Program-made: the position numbers and the translations under genes
Notes under the pieces: generated by a model
The model's input: only the letters and a program-made list of their open reading frames with translations
Databases searched by the model: none
What the model was told of the DNA's origin: nothing
Shown: in pieces, positions 1-12,660 of the stretch
Layout: every line of letters starts with the position of its first letter
How positions within the stretch are numbered: position 1 is the stretch's first letter
From: Ridgeia piscesae
Taxonomy: Eukaryota; Annelida; Polychaeta; Sabellida; Siboglinidae
Assembly (NCBI GenBank): GCA_025642075.2
Contig: JAODUO010000192.1
Coordinates: 28,501 to 92,500 of the forward strand
Direction of reading: 5' to 3'
DNA length: 64,000 bases

Positions 1-515
1 TTATGATCATCACGTCAATGACCTAGCTTCCTTGGTACCTGAATGTCAAAAAGAAAGAGTACTTTCAAATGTGCTCAAGTGTGCAAAACCGAAACCTTTG
101 TATTAACTAGATAGTTTTTAAATAAAGTTATTTTGCAACTTTATTTCAGTAACCTTTTCCTAGGCAAAACTGTGACTTTATTTCCGTCAGTTTTTTCCTT
201 TGATTTTTTTCGGCGTAACACTTGAACAGTGTCAATTACCAACCACTAAGCAGCCAGTGTCAATCTTGCGAAGTTGAATTGTGACAGTGCTTCCTTAGCC
301 CCGTTGCTACAGACCGCTACAGCTGCCTCGTCTAAGAGCATTCACCCGGTTGGACTGGGTAGTTGGGTGCCTTTTGTCTGTAAAGGCTTTCATCCGCGGG
401 GAGCATATGAAAAGTGAGGTTCCCTTGTTTGTACCACACATATAGTTAAAATAGTAACATTAGAACATGCATAATTATTAGGTGTTGTAAGAAAAATCAT
501 AATTTTCTGCTGCAG
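1..515. other. Upstream or intronic sequence of the PLPP gene
   Basis: No coding exon was recognised here. The phosphatase exon that starts at 516 begins in phase 1, so at least one earlier coding exon (start codon and first membrane segment) must lie before the window or be hidden here. The bases just before 516 form a short pyrimidine-rich acceptor ending in TGCAG. Confidence 0.5.
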
Positions 516-667
516 TTTCTGCTCCCATATTGGTCCTCAAGCTTGCTGTTGCTCCCATCAAGAGAGGGTTTTACTGTGGGGATAAAACCATTAACCAACC
601 CTACAATGCTGACACAGTCCCGCTGGGTGCTCTTATTGGTGTAGCAGCTGTATTGTTCTGTGTATGT
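516..667 (+). CDS. PLPP: PLPP exon A (first visible)
   Basis: Acceptor TGCAG at 511-515, donor GTAAGT at 668. It starts in phase 1 and ends in phase 0. It encodes the first extracellular loop, with KRGFYCGDKTI matching the vertebrate RGVFCNDESI region, and most of the second membrane segment (LIGVAAVLFCVC). Confidence 0.85.
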
Positions 668-2651
668 GTAAGTATACTGTTCTGTTCTGTAATGAGCTAT
701 CATTTTAACAATAGTAGACAAAGTATTAAATTCAACTTGACCAGGTCCATTCAAAATTCTTGACTATAATGTAAGTTATCCAACTGTATTTTACAGGTGC
801 CCGTCGTAGAACTTCTCATCTACTGCCAGAACAAAAAGGCTGCGGTTGTTACTGATGAGAAGACAACAGTGCTGATAACGGTGTTTGGGTGTCACATACA
901 CCCGTACCTGGCGGCTGTCTGTCAAGAGGTGGGTGCGGTCTGCTTTGGTGCAGCTGTGTGTCAACTCATCACAGACATTGCCAAGTACAGCGTGGGACGA
1001 TTGCGTCCACACTTCCTCGACGTCTGCAAGCCGAACTGGTCAGCTTTCTCCTGCACGAACGCTTTCGGCAATATGAAATACTTGCAAGATTATGTTTGCA
1101 CACAAACCGATAGAAAACTACTGAAAGAAGCCAGGTGAGCATCGTTCTCTCTATACTGGCTTCGACAGTGTTGCAAAAATAACAACACTTACAAAGGTAA
1201 TGACACTGTAACTTGACATCGATTATTAATTAAAACAAATCTAATACGTGACGGAAGTATAAGTTTTAACTGTATCGTATTTTTGTCAAATTATTAACAA
1301 ACTTCAATGTAGAAATTAAAGCATTATTTGATAATATACAGAGGGAAATAGTAAATTATTGCAACTACTTTTAATAGCATAACAGAATACACATAGATAT
1401 GTATTACATGTAGTTACATAAATATATTGTAAAAAGTATCTTGGATTAGACGTTTCTCTAGTCTCGACGCTCACTGTGTTCCACTGTGCTATACCCCCAC
1501 GTTTACAAGTTGCCTGTAAACATTGTATTGTTCCTGTTGCAGACTCTCATTTCCATCTGGCCATGCATCCTTCTCAATATACACTACAATTTATGCCATT
1601 ATAAGTAATAGTGTCTTTTAGGTTTTATATTATTTTAAGTTGAATTACATGTATACTTCTAACTTGTTATTTACTTTTAGAAGCAATGTATTTTATACCT
1701 ATTTACAAGTAGACGATATATATGTACTGACTATCTAATCTAACAGGGAGTAAAATATAAAATGCTTTGAGTTTTGTATACCATGTTGCATGATGGGATA
1801 TTATAGGTTTACCTGCAAATGAAACTGACATGGCACTGGCCGAAGTATTTCCTGCAAGCCATGCTGCTCTGCCTGGCCTTCTACACTTGCCAGTCTCGAG
1901 TGTCGGACTTCAAGCATCACTTGACTGACGTCATCGGTGGCTTCTTCATTGGTGCAACAGTCGGCGTACTCTCAGTAGGTATCAGGTAGTAATTTATCAA
2001 TAATATCTCTTTTCTAATAATTCTAATTTTGTGGCACTATCGTATTTATGCATGTGCGATGATGACATCGCCAAATATACTATTCACTACATATTTCGGT
2101 ACTGAAATGATTGTTCTGGAGGGAAAATAGCTATTTGGCAGCCATCATGAAAATGGCGCCCGTGCATTTCAGTGCAATTTTTTATATGGTCCTGTACCTA
2201 AATAATGCTGTTTAGGTAACTATATTGGTGATGCACAATTCAGCCGTATTTTGATAAGGGTAAATTAAGTTATTGAGATTGTATCATCATTTGCTACCAA
2301 AAAACGTCAATCCAGTAATGTAACTTGGCAATGTATCATATCGATGGTTATTAGCAGAATTGCAGTTACATTACATTACAATAAGTGTAATGTTTGTTGA
2401 CGAAATAATAGCAACAATCCTAAGTTATAATATACTAATAGAATACAATTATTATTATTCCCATCTTTAATGATAACCATCTCACGTGTAGCCTCATGTG
2501 GGTGGAATACAATAGTTGTATGCTGCAGGCTATTGTGATAAATTCAGCTTAGGATGGACAAATGACAAGTTAATTGTCTGTGCAGGCTCGACACATGTCG
2601 AAGTTATGGAGACGTAAAAGCTACAAACCCGCCAAGGTTAGAAACTTCTAA
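516..2651 (+). CDS. PLPP: Phospholipid phosphatase (lipid phosphate phosphatase, PAP2 superfamily), 5' end missing
   Basis: Join 516-667, 797-1134, 1543-1600, 1807-1974, 2586-2651; about 260 codons. The family are integral membrane ecto-enzymes with six membrane segments that dephosphorylate phosphatidate, lysophosphatidate, sphingosine-1-phosphate and ceramide-1-phosphate. All three catalytic motifs are present: C1 KYSVGRLRP, C2 PSGH within SFPSGHASF, and C3 SRVSDFKHHLTD. The sequence LTDIAKYSVGRLRPHFLDVC is nearly identical to vertebrate PLPP1 and PLPP3. About 35 N-terminal residues, including the first membrane segment, are missing upstream. The third exon ends at an unusual ATAAGT donor. 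The last exon is less certain because two donors are possible in exon 4. PLPP1, 2 and 3 cannot be told apart, and an invertebrate co-orthologue is likely. Confidence 0.9.
797..1134 (+). CDS. PLPP: PLPP exon B, with catalytic motif C1
   Basis: Acceptor TTACAG at 791-796, donor GTGAGC at 1135; phase 0 to phase 2. It encodes the third membrane segment (VCFGAAVCQLITDIAK), motif C1 KYSVGRLRP, whose lysine and arginine bind the substrate phosphate, and the large outer loop with cysteines at DVCKPNW and FSCTN. Confidence 0.93.
1543..1600 (+). CDS. PLPP: PLPP exon C, with catalytic motif C2
   Basis: Too short for ordinary ORF detection. After acceptor GTTGCAG it reads RLSFPSGHASFSIYTTIYAI; the histidine of PSGH acts in the phospho-enzyme mechanism. 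Joining after ATT at 1600 keeps the spacing between GHASF and YLQ exactly that of human PLPP1 and keeps the frame. However, the intron then begins ATAAGT instead of GTAAGT. A downstream GTCTTT donor would also keep phase but would add three residues. Confidence 0.85.
1807..1974 (+). CDS. PLPP: PLPP exon D, with catalytic motif C3
   Basis: Acceptor ATTATAG at 1800-1806. It encodes the fifth membrane segment, motif C3 SRVSDFKHHLTD with the nucleophilic histidine and its supporting aspartate, and the sixth segment (VIGGFFIGATVGVLS). Two donors are possible: GTAGGT at 1975 (phase 0) and GTATCA at 1979 (phase 1). They give different C-terminal tails. Confidence 0.9.
2586..2651 (+). CDS. PLPP: PLPP terminal exon (probable)
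   Basis: A good acceptor (TGTGCAG) is followed in phase 0 by ARHMSKLWRRKSYKPAK and then VRNF and a stop: a basic cytoplasmic tail of 21 codons. If the 1979 donor is used, the other reading frame gives a shorter tail ending at a TAA at 2615-2617. A tail after membrane segment six is expected, but its sequence is not conserved enough to choose. Confidence 0.55.
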   Translation, partial: ARHMSKLWRRKSYKPAKVRNF

Positions 2652-2813
2652 ACATCCACAGATTTGATCGAGAATAACGTAACGAATGAAGATTGCAACT
2701 ACAACATCATGTCGAGCCAGTGCCACCCGTAGTGCATGCGGTTGTACATTAAATTATGTTTACACGCACGCACGCACGCACACACACACGCACGCGCATA
2801 CACATAATAATAT

Positions 2814-2920
<107 letters not shown>

Positions 2921-5117
2921 ATATACACATAATAATGAATATCTTCTTGAAAGGTAGCTTTAACGAATGTACATAACTTTGATAACGTAACGATGTTACA
3001 GTTGTTATGAATGGTAATTTTATTAGTTTTCATTGTAATATTTTTGTTTTATATCGTTTTATTAATATTGTAATTAATATTATTGTTTTAATGACTTTTG
3101 TATTTCTTAAATGAAAAATATACAGTGCATGCGCCACCACGAGGCGAATACCGGAGTTACTTAATTTGTTTTATCATGTTTACACAGTACGCATGCACGT
3201 CACGCACGCACGCATATACATAATCTTAAAGGAAGCTAGCATAGGTAGACTGCTCCCTTGTGAGAGACATTATATACATCCTCCCAGATTAATCCTCTAA
3301 ATTTACTAATAATTATTATATGTCTCGCTATGTGTATGCAAATAGTTCGAATTTTACAATAACATGTATTATCCACGCAAAGAGAGGTCAAACGTTAGGC
3401 ACATTGGCTTCGGTCTGCTTAAAAACAGCTTTCTGCCTACGGCTGTCCCTTATGAATACATGTGGTCGAAATGTGTTGCTGTGTGTTAAATAAATATACA
3501 TATTATAATATTTTAACATGTTATTTATGTTTTACCAAGAATAGTTTAATATGAGTAGATATTTCAAGACAGATGTCATACTAATGCGTTGCGTTTATGG
3601 TTGCTTAAATTAGTTGACTGTTTTATTTATTTCCTATGAAAACATTTATTGGCAGCCTTTTTAATGGATCAATAATAGTATGTAGAAAAAAGCAATTCCC
3701 TCACGTATACTCCAAAAAATTTAGTGGTAAGCTATGCAGCTATCTAGCTATACCGTGTAACCAGATAGTTTATGATAGTATGACAATACCTTTAATGTAG
3801 GTTATTTAAAAAGTAACCTTCACCCTCAAGGATTGTGTTGATTCTATCAATACCACGTACCCACGTTTCTGAAGAAAACCACAAAGACATGCAATGGTGA
3901 TGGAGTCATGTACTTTTGAGGGTTACCGACAGCATAGAATACAGCTATCGAGTCAACAAATATACATTAACACTGTATTGCCTTTGGCAATATAACATTT
4001 ACACAATTTAAGTACTGACTGTCATCAATTAGTGTCTTCCTCGACCTAAATTCAGTTCAGTTCTACTTCCATTATGTCAGCTGTGTCGTTTTTGGCAGAG
4101 CTCTTATGCAGTTACTGCATTCTTTCTAGAAACGAACATTTCAAACTTCGAAAGACACTGGCTGTGAAGGATGAACGAGGTTGTCCAACTGTTGTCATGG
4201 CGAGTGGTAATGAACCACTGGTCTGTCGGCTTCAGCATTCGATCTCTGACATATAGTATCTAGCATGCCCTCCTTTGTGTGTCGATGTTGCCATAGCAAC
4301 GTCATTAACTTCGAGTGTTTCTGCTGTACACTCCTCCTTTAACTGCGGAACTGTACGACATAAACTATATACAACACGTGTGTGGATTTCATTGTTTACC
4401 ACATATCGAATGACGAAAAGGCGTTGTCGGCAGTTAACTAGTAATTTCTGTATAGATCAAAACAATATCCGGCTAAAAATGATTGATAGTTGAAGACGGT
4501 ATGTAGCCGTGGAAACAACCTAACTGTCGGGGAAGAAAAGATGTGATGTGCCCGTGCTTCAATAACGGTTACGTAAATTACAACGATTAATACCTGTTAT
4601 ACCGCATCCTTGCATATCCGGTAATTATGTATAATGTATATTATATACAATACCAGACAACACTGTCGTTACGTCAGCTTGAATGGTACATGTCGTTTCT
4701 TTCGATCGTACTTCGTGAGCAATTGTTCCTCTTGTTCCACTCGCCGTTCTGGCCGCGTTGTGAGGCTGCTTGTGGTCCACGTCTACGAGTCATCGTGATC
4801 GCTTAATGCATTAACAGCAAAGAACAATGTTAATAATAAGTATTATTAATGATAACAAAAAGACAAGAACACGGGGAAACAGCTTGCCGACCATTCATTT
4901 CGACTCCCTGCATACCTTATACGCAACTGGTTGTCATGTGGACAGAATGACGTCATCACCAATTAATGACATATCGGCAGCTGCGCAATGCACAACTTCC
5001 TGCCAGTGTGTGCCAGTATGTGCACGCGCCAATTCCACGTTGCCAGATAACCACAAGAGATCATCATCGCGCGCAATGGGACTCCAATCTCAACATTTAC
5101 ATTATAAACTAATATAG

Positions 5118-5173
5118 TTCTGTCAGTCCGTCTGTCCGTCTGTCCGTCTGTCTGTCTGTCCGTCTGTCCGTCC
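5118..5173. repeat. CTGTC/CCGTC microsatellite
   Basis: Interrupted tetranucleotide run of CTGT and CCGT units. The flanking sequence (GAGATCCGCCCGGG onward) may belong to an interspersed repeat, but the family was not recognised. Confidence 0.75.
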
Positions 5174-5687
5174 GAGATCCGCCCGGGTATAGGGATCTTG
5201 GGGGCACAATGAGAAATGGCACTTGTCTCCGTAAGTTTAGCATTTGTGCAGCTGATATTTTATGTACGATCTACGGGCCCAATTGTTGAGTTTCTTGGAT
5301 ATTACAGATTTCTTTTCGACGCGTTGGAGATCTCGGGAGCCACATTTCTAAAACATTAGGCCCTTACATTTTTAATGGAGACGACTGCTTTTTTAATATG
5401 ACAACGCCCGATAGCTCGACTAATTGTAGGTCTACAATAAGTCGTATTTGTAACGTTATCGTAAGGGCAACATTAATAAATGGTAGTGTTTGCTGGGAAG
5501 ATAAAATACAATGTTAGGTTGACAAAAAAGTTGTTTAAGACTTATTGATATGAACACCTTGGCATTCGGTGGGAGACCATCACAATCCAAAATGATTTCA
5601 GGGCCCCTCAGTCCTTTAAATGGATTCATTGGGACACGAAAGGGATTCTCCGTACGTTTTCTACACACGTCAGTCTCGTGCGTCGTC

Positions 5688-5866
5688 ATGCCATGGATGT
5701 CTTCGTGCCATGGAGGTCTTCATGCCATGGAGGTCTTCATGCCATGGAGGTCTTCATGCCATGGAGGTCGTCATGCCATGGAGGTCTTCATGCCATGGAG
5801 GTCTTCATGCCATGGAGGTCGTAATGCCATGGAGGTCTTCATGCCATGGAAGTCTTCATGCTCGTC
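5688..5866. repeat. 17-bp minisatellite, about 10 copies
   Basis: The unit is CATGCCATGGAGGTCTT, with small changes such as GTCG for GTCT. Each unit carries the palindrome CATGCCATGG-like core with CCATGG. The ORFs that cross it are by-products, because a 17-bp unit without stops stays open in rotating frames. Confidence 0.92.
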
Positions 5867-8549
5867 TCAGCATAAAACTAAACACCAAGCAGATGTACGT
5901 CATTACTCACAGTGGCCCAACAACAATGAATGTGTGCAGTGTAGCTCGAATTTCCCAAAAGTATGCAAGTCACACGTGGAACACGTCATATGTGTACAAC
6001 GGAACGACGCACAAGAAGATATATTTTCGACAACTGTTAATCGTTAGTGACCATGCGAAGTTGTTGAGTCTCCCGATACGAAATCGACCGTGCGTAAAAT
6101 GACACCGCAGTAAGGTCCCGGCCGTAAAGACCTCGCCCTTGACTTCACGTTCAGGTGGACTCGATAGACCTAACATTTGAGATGACGCGTCGTATGCAGG
6201 TGAAAAATGAGGTTATAATTACTTGCTTACGTCAACACAAGCGCGTGTCAAGAACACACTTGTCCATCGTTACCTCTCCTCTACATTGGAATTACTACAA
6301 TTCAGTCTTACTCAATGTATTGTCATCTCTGACAGCTCGCCTGGTAGTGTAGAACAAAGCCGTGACATTAGTGTTACGCTCCAGTAAGCACGATCACATC
6401 ACACTTGTAAAACGCTTTGGTAGCCTCTACAAGGAGCATTACTTTCAAAGTAGTTTACCTGGATAAATGGCGATGTTTGCACCACCAATAACAAATAATA
6501 ACATTATATACAAAGTATGGTAACATGGGGTATGCTGCGCCTTGAGGAATAATTTAAGGTCGTGTGTGTTTTTGTATCCATGACTTGTCGGTGCATTGTT
6601 ATGCTGTAGTAGGGTTGAGGTGTATACACATTACCTGCGTGGTACACATCTCTACACACCAACTAGCCAAAGGTAAGTTGTAGCAAGTTAAAAACATGCT
6701 TCAATAAAACAATGTTGCCCCAAACGTGTGGCAAAACGGTTCTTTGCTTGGGATAAACCGGCCCGGAGCCTGTTGACAATGTTAAATAGTTGCAGTGATT
6801 AAACACAATGTATGTGTTTTATATGTATTATTTATTCAAATAATGCACATCAACTTTTGTCACCATTAATCGTGGAAAAAACCCATCTCCAATCGGCATC
6901 ACTCGCCATTAATTAGGCTACAATTATCAACAATCGCCATTGAAAGCCCCATTCTGCATATTCATTACAATAACTACTGAAAACCCACTTCAGCTACCCG
7001 CATCGCCTTAAGCGAAATTTGGTGCCTAACATCTTATACCGAAGCAATGGAAAAAATCTTAATCCAAACCCGTATGGGTCTGTCTACACACCATTAATTT
7101 AATGTTGTGTCTTATTCGTTCGTACCGCTCACATTGTTATCAAAGTCGTTGAAAATAATATTATGTGTAAATGTGACTGCATTAGTACCAGGCGATAACT
7201 TATCGTCACGCGGTGAATGTTGTATTACCATCGCTTTGACCAGAGTGATTTTGACCAAGGAAGGGAAGCTTGACACCTATAACCTATTATTTTGGTCTAG
7301 GGCCTATACCTCTCTACTTCTATAAACAAAATCAAATATGATTACTAATCAATATGTAATACTAACTATTTAACTTTGAAGATAATAGGCCTACACGTGT
7401 CCTGGGTTAACAGAGCTGGAATCCGAAGCTCAGACCAACGCCGGACGAATTGCTGCCTATTTGAGAAGAAAAAAATATTGTACAAATTATTCCGGAAGCG
7501 AGTTTTAAACTTTTGGCTAACCTATTAGCAGTGTTTACAATGCACAGCAATTTAAGTGACACGCGTTGGTGTTATCTGTTAAGCAGGGATTATCTAAGTT
7601 TGCACAAGAACTGAAGAGCCGGCTCGCCTTTGATGGATCCTACCCCACGCACTTCGGCCAACGGGCACACGCGGTTACGCCGCTGTGTAATTAGGCAAAC
7701 TTACCTGCGCAGAGTAGATTGGCGAGGATCGTCTTGTCTACTCTCGCGGCACGCGCAGCTGGCGACTGGGCGGGGCATCGCTGCTGGACGGCATTTGCAT
7801 CGCTGGAACCTCAACAGTCAGCTGTCGTCCACTCGGTCAATGCATTAGCTCTAACCGGGCGCACACGTGTCACAACATCGTTAAGAGCGTCGATGGAGTA
7901 CAGTATATCGAGACGGGTGAATTGGGGGAGGAGTTGATAAACTGTAGTCGATTTGTTCCCGAGAATGCAACATTCCGTATGATGTCACCCTGAGAACGCT
8001 ATGGCTGTGCCTATGCCGCATAGCCTATTATTTACGGGCGCCTAAATAGTAAATCCTGTCTTGGTTATTGAGACATTTTTTCAACTCTGACATTGGCCAA
8101 AAAGTGTCTGGTTTTAATTATGTTTAGTGCGAGATATACCCCTATGATACATTTGTAAACTCTTCCTTTTTGTGATAAATAAGAAGTACAAGTTCATTAA
8201 AAAAAAAATATATGGCTAAATCTATGATTATAATTCATCACTGCATGAAGACGCGTTAGATGTGTAGTAGGCACTAAAAGTGTATACATGCGTGACTAAA
8301 CATGGGCAATTTACTAATAATTATTAATTAAATTATCTCGACGTGTTCAGAGCGCGCTGCTAACTGTTTCTGTCGTCTGCTCAAAAATGTCGTTGAATAT
8401 ATAACACTAATATGCATTTGTAAAGCACAGCCTAACTTAGAAATAAACGTTTTTATTTGGTATACATGTTCAGACACAATGTAGTGAAACTGACATTAAT
8501 ATAGACCTATCTATAAGTACAATATAAATCCATTTCACTTGACGCTACG
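5867..8549. other. Intergenic, no gene seen; GC-rich patch at 7620-7930
   Basis: No exon recognised. The stretch 7620-7930 is richer in G, C and CpG than its surroundings and holds a GC-box-like GGGCGGGGC at 7768-7776, so it could be a regulatory region. The ORFs there overlap in two frames and resemble no protein I know. Confidence 0.45.
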
Positions 8550-8742
8550 TCCGCCAAGCTCCAGCGGCGGGAGTTAGACGGAACAGCCACGAGCGCGACC
8601 GGTTGAGTACGACTCAAAAAGCGTGGGCTACTCCCATTTACGGCGGCGCGTACGTCAACAAACTCGTAGAGCTCGGATCCGCAACAAACATGGATATATC
8701 GGCGTTACTGGATGTTGCCTGAAAAGTCGCTCAAAGTTCGAG
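8550..8742 (+). promoter_or_regulatory. Candidate CpG-rich promoter and 5' UTR exon for SESTD1
   Basis: This stretch is dense in CpG compared with the AT-rich flanks and ends in a good donor, TTCGAG then GTAAGC at 8743. The SESTD1 start exon at 13652 begins with an acceptor and only 11 bases of leader, so an upstream noncoding exon must exist; this is the best candidate I see. It would contain a small upstream ORF (8690-8722, MDISALLDVA then stop) in a good start context. No transcript evidence is available. Confidence 0.35.
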
Positions 8743-11092
8743 GTAAGCGCAAACAAACAGTCGTTGCGAACTAATGTCCGAAACAACGTTGAAAGTTCGA
8801 CGCCGTTACGCTGTCGTCACGGAGTTCACAGCGCGGCTGCGTTGACACAGTTATACCTGTACTGCGAACGAAGTGTCGCGCAAACGAGCGAGTATGTCCG
8901 GCCATTCGCGTTAGCGGAGTGTCAAGGCAGTGCACTCTGCGCTGTCACCGAGTTTTGAAGGTCGACCCTGGTTTTAAAAGTAAATAGCTATCGTAGTTCT
9001 AGGTACGCGCCCAAACTTTGCCGCTGCGACCCTGTTGCGTTGCAATGTTGGGAGTGACCGGCCCCCATCGGTGACAAATCTTGTAATGTCAACACATGCA
9101 AACATGAGCATCGCGTCCCTCGATGCGACTAGGGACCAGTGATGGTAACATGGAGGCTTCTTAATGGCGTTTACGTAGTTGTCGAAAGAAAGTTGGACTC
9201 GCTGGTCAGTCAACACAGGGCAGTGTGTTGATAACGTTAACAGTGCAACTCTTGAACCGTCTGGATGGCGTTACGTTCTATTGTGGGTCGACACAATGAG
9301 TTGAGCTTAATGTGCTAATTACTCACTCGGACGCTAGACGCGAGTGTCACAGACGTGTAATTACTCTCAAAGGCCAGACGGAATACAGGGGCATTCCGTG
9401 CTGCTTCAGCCTTGTGTCTTTCTGGCTGTATTTATACCAGTGTTCTCAAACCTTCTCCCTCCCTCGATCTGACAGTGTGAGTTTCATGTAAACAGTCAGG
9501 TAGACCAGATGAAACAACACGACTTTAGTTCAAGGATGCATACTTTAGTAAAGAGGTAAACCACTTGAAACGAGTGCAGTAAGATAACTTATCCAATAAA
9601 TTAACTGAAACATGAGGGCTGCACTAGCGTTGGCAAAACAGGGGCATCAGTTAACTATAAATTAAGTTATTTACAATAATTTATTTATGCAGCCCATTCA
9701 TCTAGAGGTGAATACAGTCATAAACGAAAACGTGTCACATTCATGTGTACATTTATAAGTAGGCCATATAATAATTTATAACTACATTCAGTAAAATTAT
9801 GTATTAATTATAATTAAAAGAAAAAAAAACATTGGATGCAAGGGAGTCAGAATCAGAGGTAATCGTGTTAGCTGGGAACAACAACATTGCCCTCATGGGT
9901 GCATTGCCCTCAGAAAGATAAGACTTGCATAGTTTGCACTAGAACTGGAACATGGTTGACTGGACGGTCACAGACTGGACCACAGTGACCGTGTTACACG
10001 AAGCAGCCCTGTCCTGTGGCACAGCATGCAGGCCTTTGCGTGGGTAGATTACATGTAATCATAGCACAAAAAGAATATGTGGCATGTCAGTTTTGCGACA
10101 TATTACAGCTCTATAATGCCTTGCTTCCTGAAGCACAAAAAAGGACCAACACTACTGAACTTGGCCTTAATTTCAACCAATTTTTGCATACCCCCTGAGC
10201 AATCACTTGTTTACTCCATTTTTGGTGGTAACTGTGGTTATCTGAATTTGAGAACCCTGGGTTAAACCACATTGAAAGATCCCACACCACCCGTGGTCAC
10301 CTCAGGTATGTCTCAACTGTCTTCTGTACAGATCAACTGCAGGCACACACTTGAACTAGCACATACCTTGGTAGAGAGTTGGATGCAGGCTGTTTTAATC
10401 TAGACACTCTTCATGTTATCAAAGTGACTGGACTTAGTGGAGGGTTTGCATGCAGAGTATTGTCCGCTTTGAACTCTGAGTACCAGCACATTTGCACAGA
10501 GATCGTGTTTCTCAGTGTTTGGGAATCAAATGGGATATCCATGACATGTGTCGAGCTAATTAGATTGTGTTATTGTTGTTTTTCTCAGAGGATCCTGGGC
10601 TGACAGGTGTGCAGTTGTTTGTAAACAAATTCTACAAATGAACCACAATTTATGTCTTCATTTATAAACTGCTTGTTTTGACAATAATCCACATGTTGTC
10701 CCACAGTGTTAGGTGTTTGCCTAAACACAGCTGTGTGTGTGTACTTTGGCACAGCAAACCATGATACTGAGTTACTTAATTTTGCAGTAACAAAGGTCCA
10801 GGGGACTGTTTCACTAAGATAAAGAACTCGTAAGGAAAATGTATCATTAAACAAAATCAGTTGTGAAAATAAATGAGTTTTTTTCAAGGCGGACATATCC
10901 ATTGCCATATTATTGAGGATATTATTTCCATGACACACCAGTAACAGTGTCCCACTTGTGCATCATGGTACGAAAGTTTTAAGGTATTTTTAGTCATAGT
11001 TAAGGATCAAAATAGATTTTAAAGTGCAAAATTGGGATTAAGTGCACCTAACAACATTAGTAAAATGACCCCCAGATCAATAACACTGGTAG
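8743..11092. other. Probable 5' intron or intergenic DNA
   Basis: CpG remains fairly common to about 9400, then the sequence becomes ordinary. No exon was recognised; ORFs at 8974-9216 (minus strand) and 10016-10938 have no recognisable features. Confidence 0.4.
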
Positions 11093-12660
11093 AAGTGCAG
11101 GTACACAAGGGAAGTGCGGGGTACACAAGGGAAGTGCAGGTACACAAGGGAGATACAGGTACACAAGGGAAGTGCAGGTACACAAGGGAAGTGCAGTTAC
11201 ACAAGGGAAGTACAGGTACACAACGGAAATGCAGGTACACAAGGGAGGTACAGGTATACAAGGGAAATGCAGGTACATAAGGGAAGTACAGGTACACAAG
11301 GGAAGTACAGGTACACAAAGGAAGTGCAGGTACACAAGGGAAGTACAGGTACACAAGGGAAGTGCAGGTACACAAGGGAGGTACAGGTACAAAAGGGAAA
11401 TGCAGGTACATAAGGGAAGTACAGGTACACAAGGGAAGTGCAGGTACACAAGGGAGGTACAGGTAAACAAGGGAAATGCAGGTACATAAGGGAAGTACAG
11501 GTACACAAGGGATGTACAGATACACAAGGGATGTACAGGTACACAAGGGAAGTGCGGGTACACAAGGGAAGTGCAGGTACACAAGGGAAGTACAGGTACA
11601 CAAGGGAGGTACAGGTACACAAGGGAAATGCAGGTACATAAGGGAAGTACAGGTACACAAGGGATGCACAGGTACACAAGGGAAGTACAGGTACACAAGG
11701 GAAGTGCGGGTACACAAGGGAAGTGCGGGTACACAAGGGAAGTGCGGGTACACAAGGGAAGTGCGGGGTACACAAGGGAGGTGCGGGGTACACAAGGGAG
11801 GTGCGGGTACACAAGGGAGGTGCGGGTACACAAGGGAAGTACAGGTACACAAGGGAGGTGCGGGTACACAAGGGAAGTGCAGGTACACAAGGGAAGTACA
11901 GGTACACAAGGGAAGTACAGGTACACAAGGGATGTACAGGTACACAAGGGAAGTAGAGGTACACAAGGGAAGTGCGGGTACACAAGGGAAGTGTGGGTAC
12001 ACAAGGGAAGTGCGGGTACACAAGGGAAGTGCGTGTACACAAGGGAAGTGCGGGTACACAAGGGAGGTGCGGGGTACACAAGGGAAGTGTGGGTACACAA
12101 GGGAGGTGCGGGTACACAAGGGAGGTGCGGGGTACACAAGGGAAGTGCGGGTTCACAAGGGAGGTGCGGGTACACAAGGGAAGTGCGGGTACACAAGGGA
12201 AGTGCGGGTACACAAGGGAGGTGCGGGTACACAAGGGAGGTGCGGGTACACAAGGGAGGTGCGGGTACACAAGGGAAGTGCGGGTACACAAGGGAAGTGA
12301 GGGTACACAAGGGAAGTGCGGGTACACAAGGGAGGTGCGGGTACACAAGGGAGGTGCGGGTACACAAGGGAGGTGCGGGTACACAAGGGAAGTGCGTGTA
12401 CACAAGGGAGGTGCGGGTACACAAGGGAGGTGCGGGTACACAAGGGAAGTGCGTGTACACAAGGGAAGAGCGTGTACACAAGGGAAGTGCAGTTGCACAA
12501 GGGAAGTGCAGTTGCACAAGGGAAGTGCGGGTACACAAGGGAAGTGCGTGTACACAAGGGAGGTGCGGGTACACAAGGGAAGTGCGGGTACACAAGGGAG
12601 GTGCGGGTACACAAGGGAAGTGCGGGTACACAAGGGAAGTGCAGTTGCACAAGGGAAGTG
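11093..12660. repeat. 19-bp minisatellite, about 82 copies
   Basis: The unit is GTACACAAGGGAAGTGCGG, with A/G variants (GGGAGG, GTACAG) and occasional 20-bp GGGG forms. The 5' part is rich in GTACAG-type units and the 3' part in GTGCGG-type units. No unit variant makes a common stop in any frame on either strand, so very long ORFs run through on both strands. These are not genes. Confidence 0.97.

Noticed and set aside
5550..6102. ORFs with repeated CHGGLHAMEVFMPWRSS
   Set aside because: 17-bp minisatellite; outside the repeat there is no domain-like sequence.
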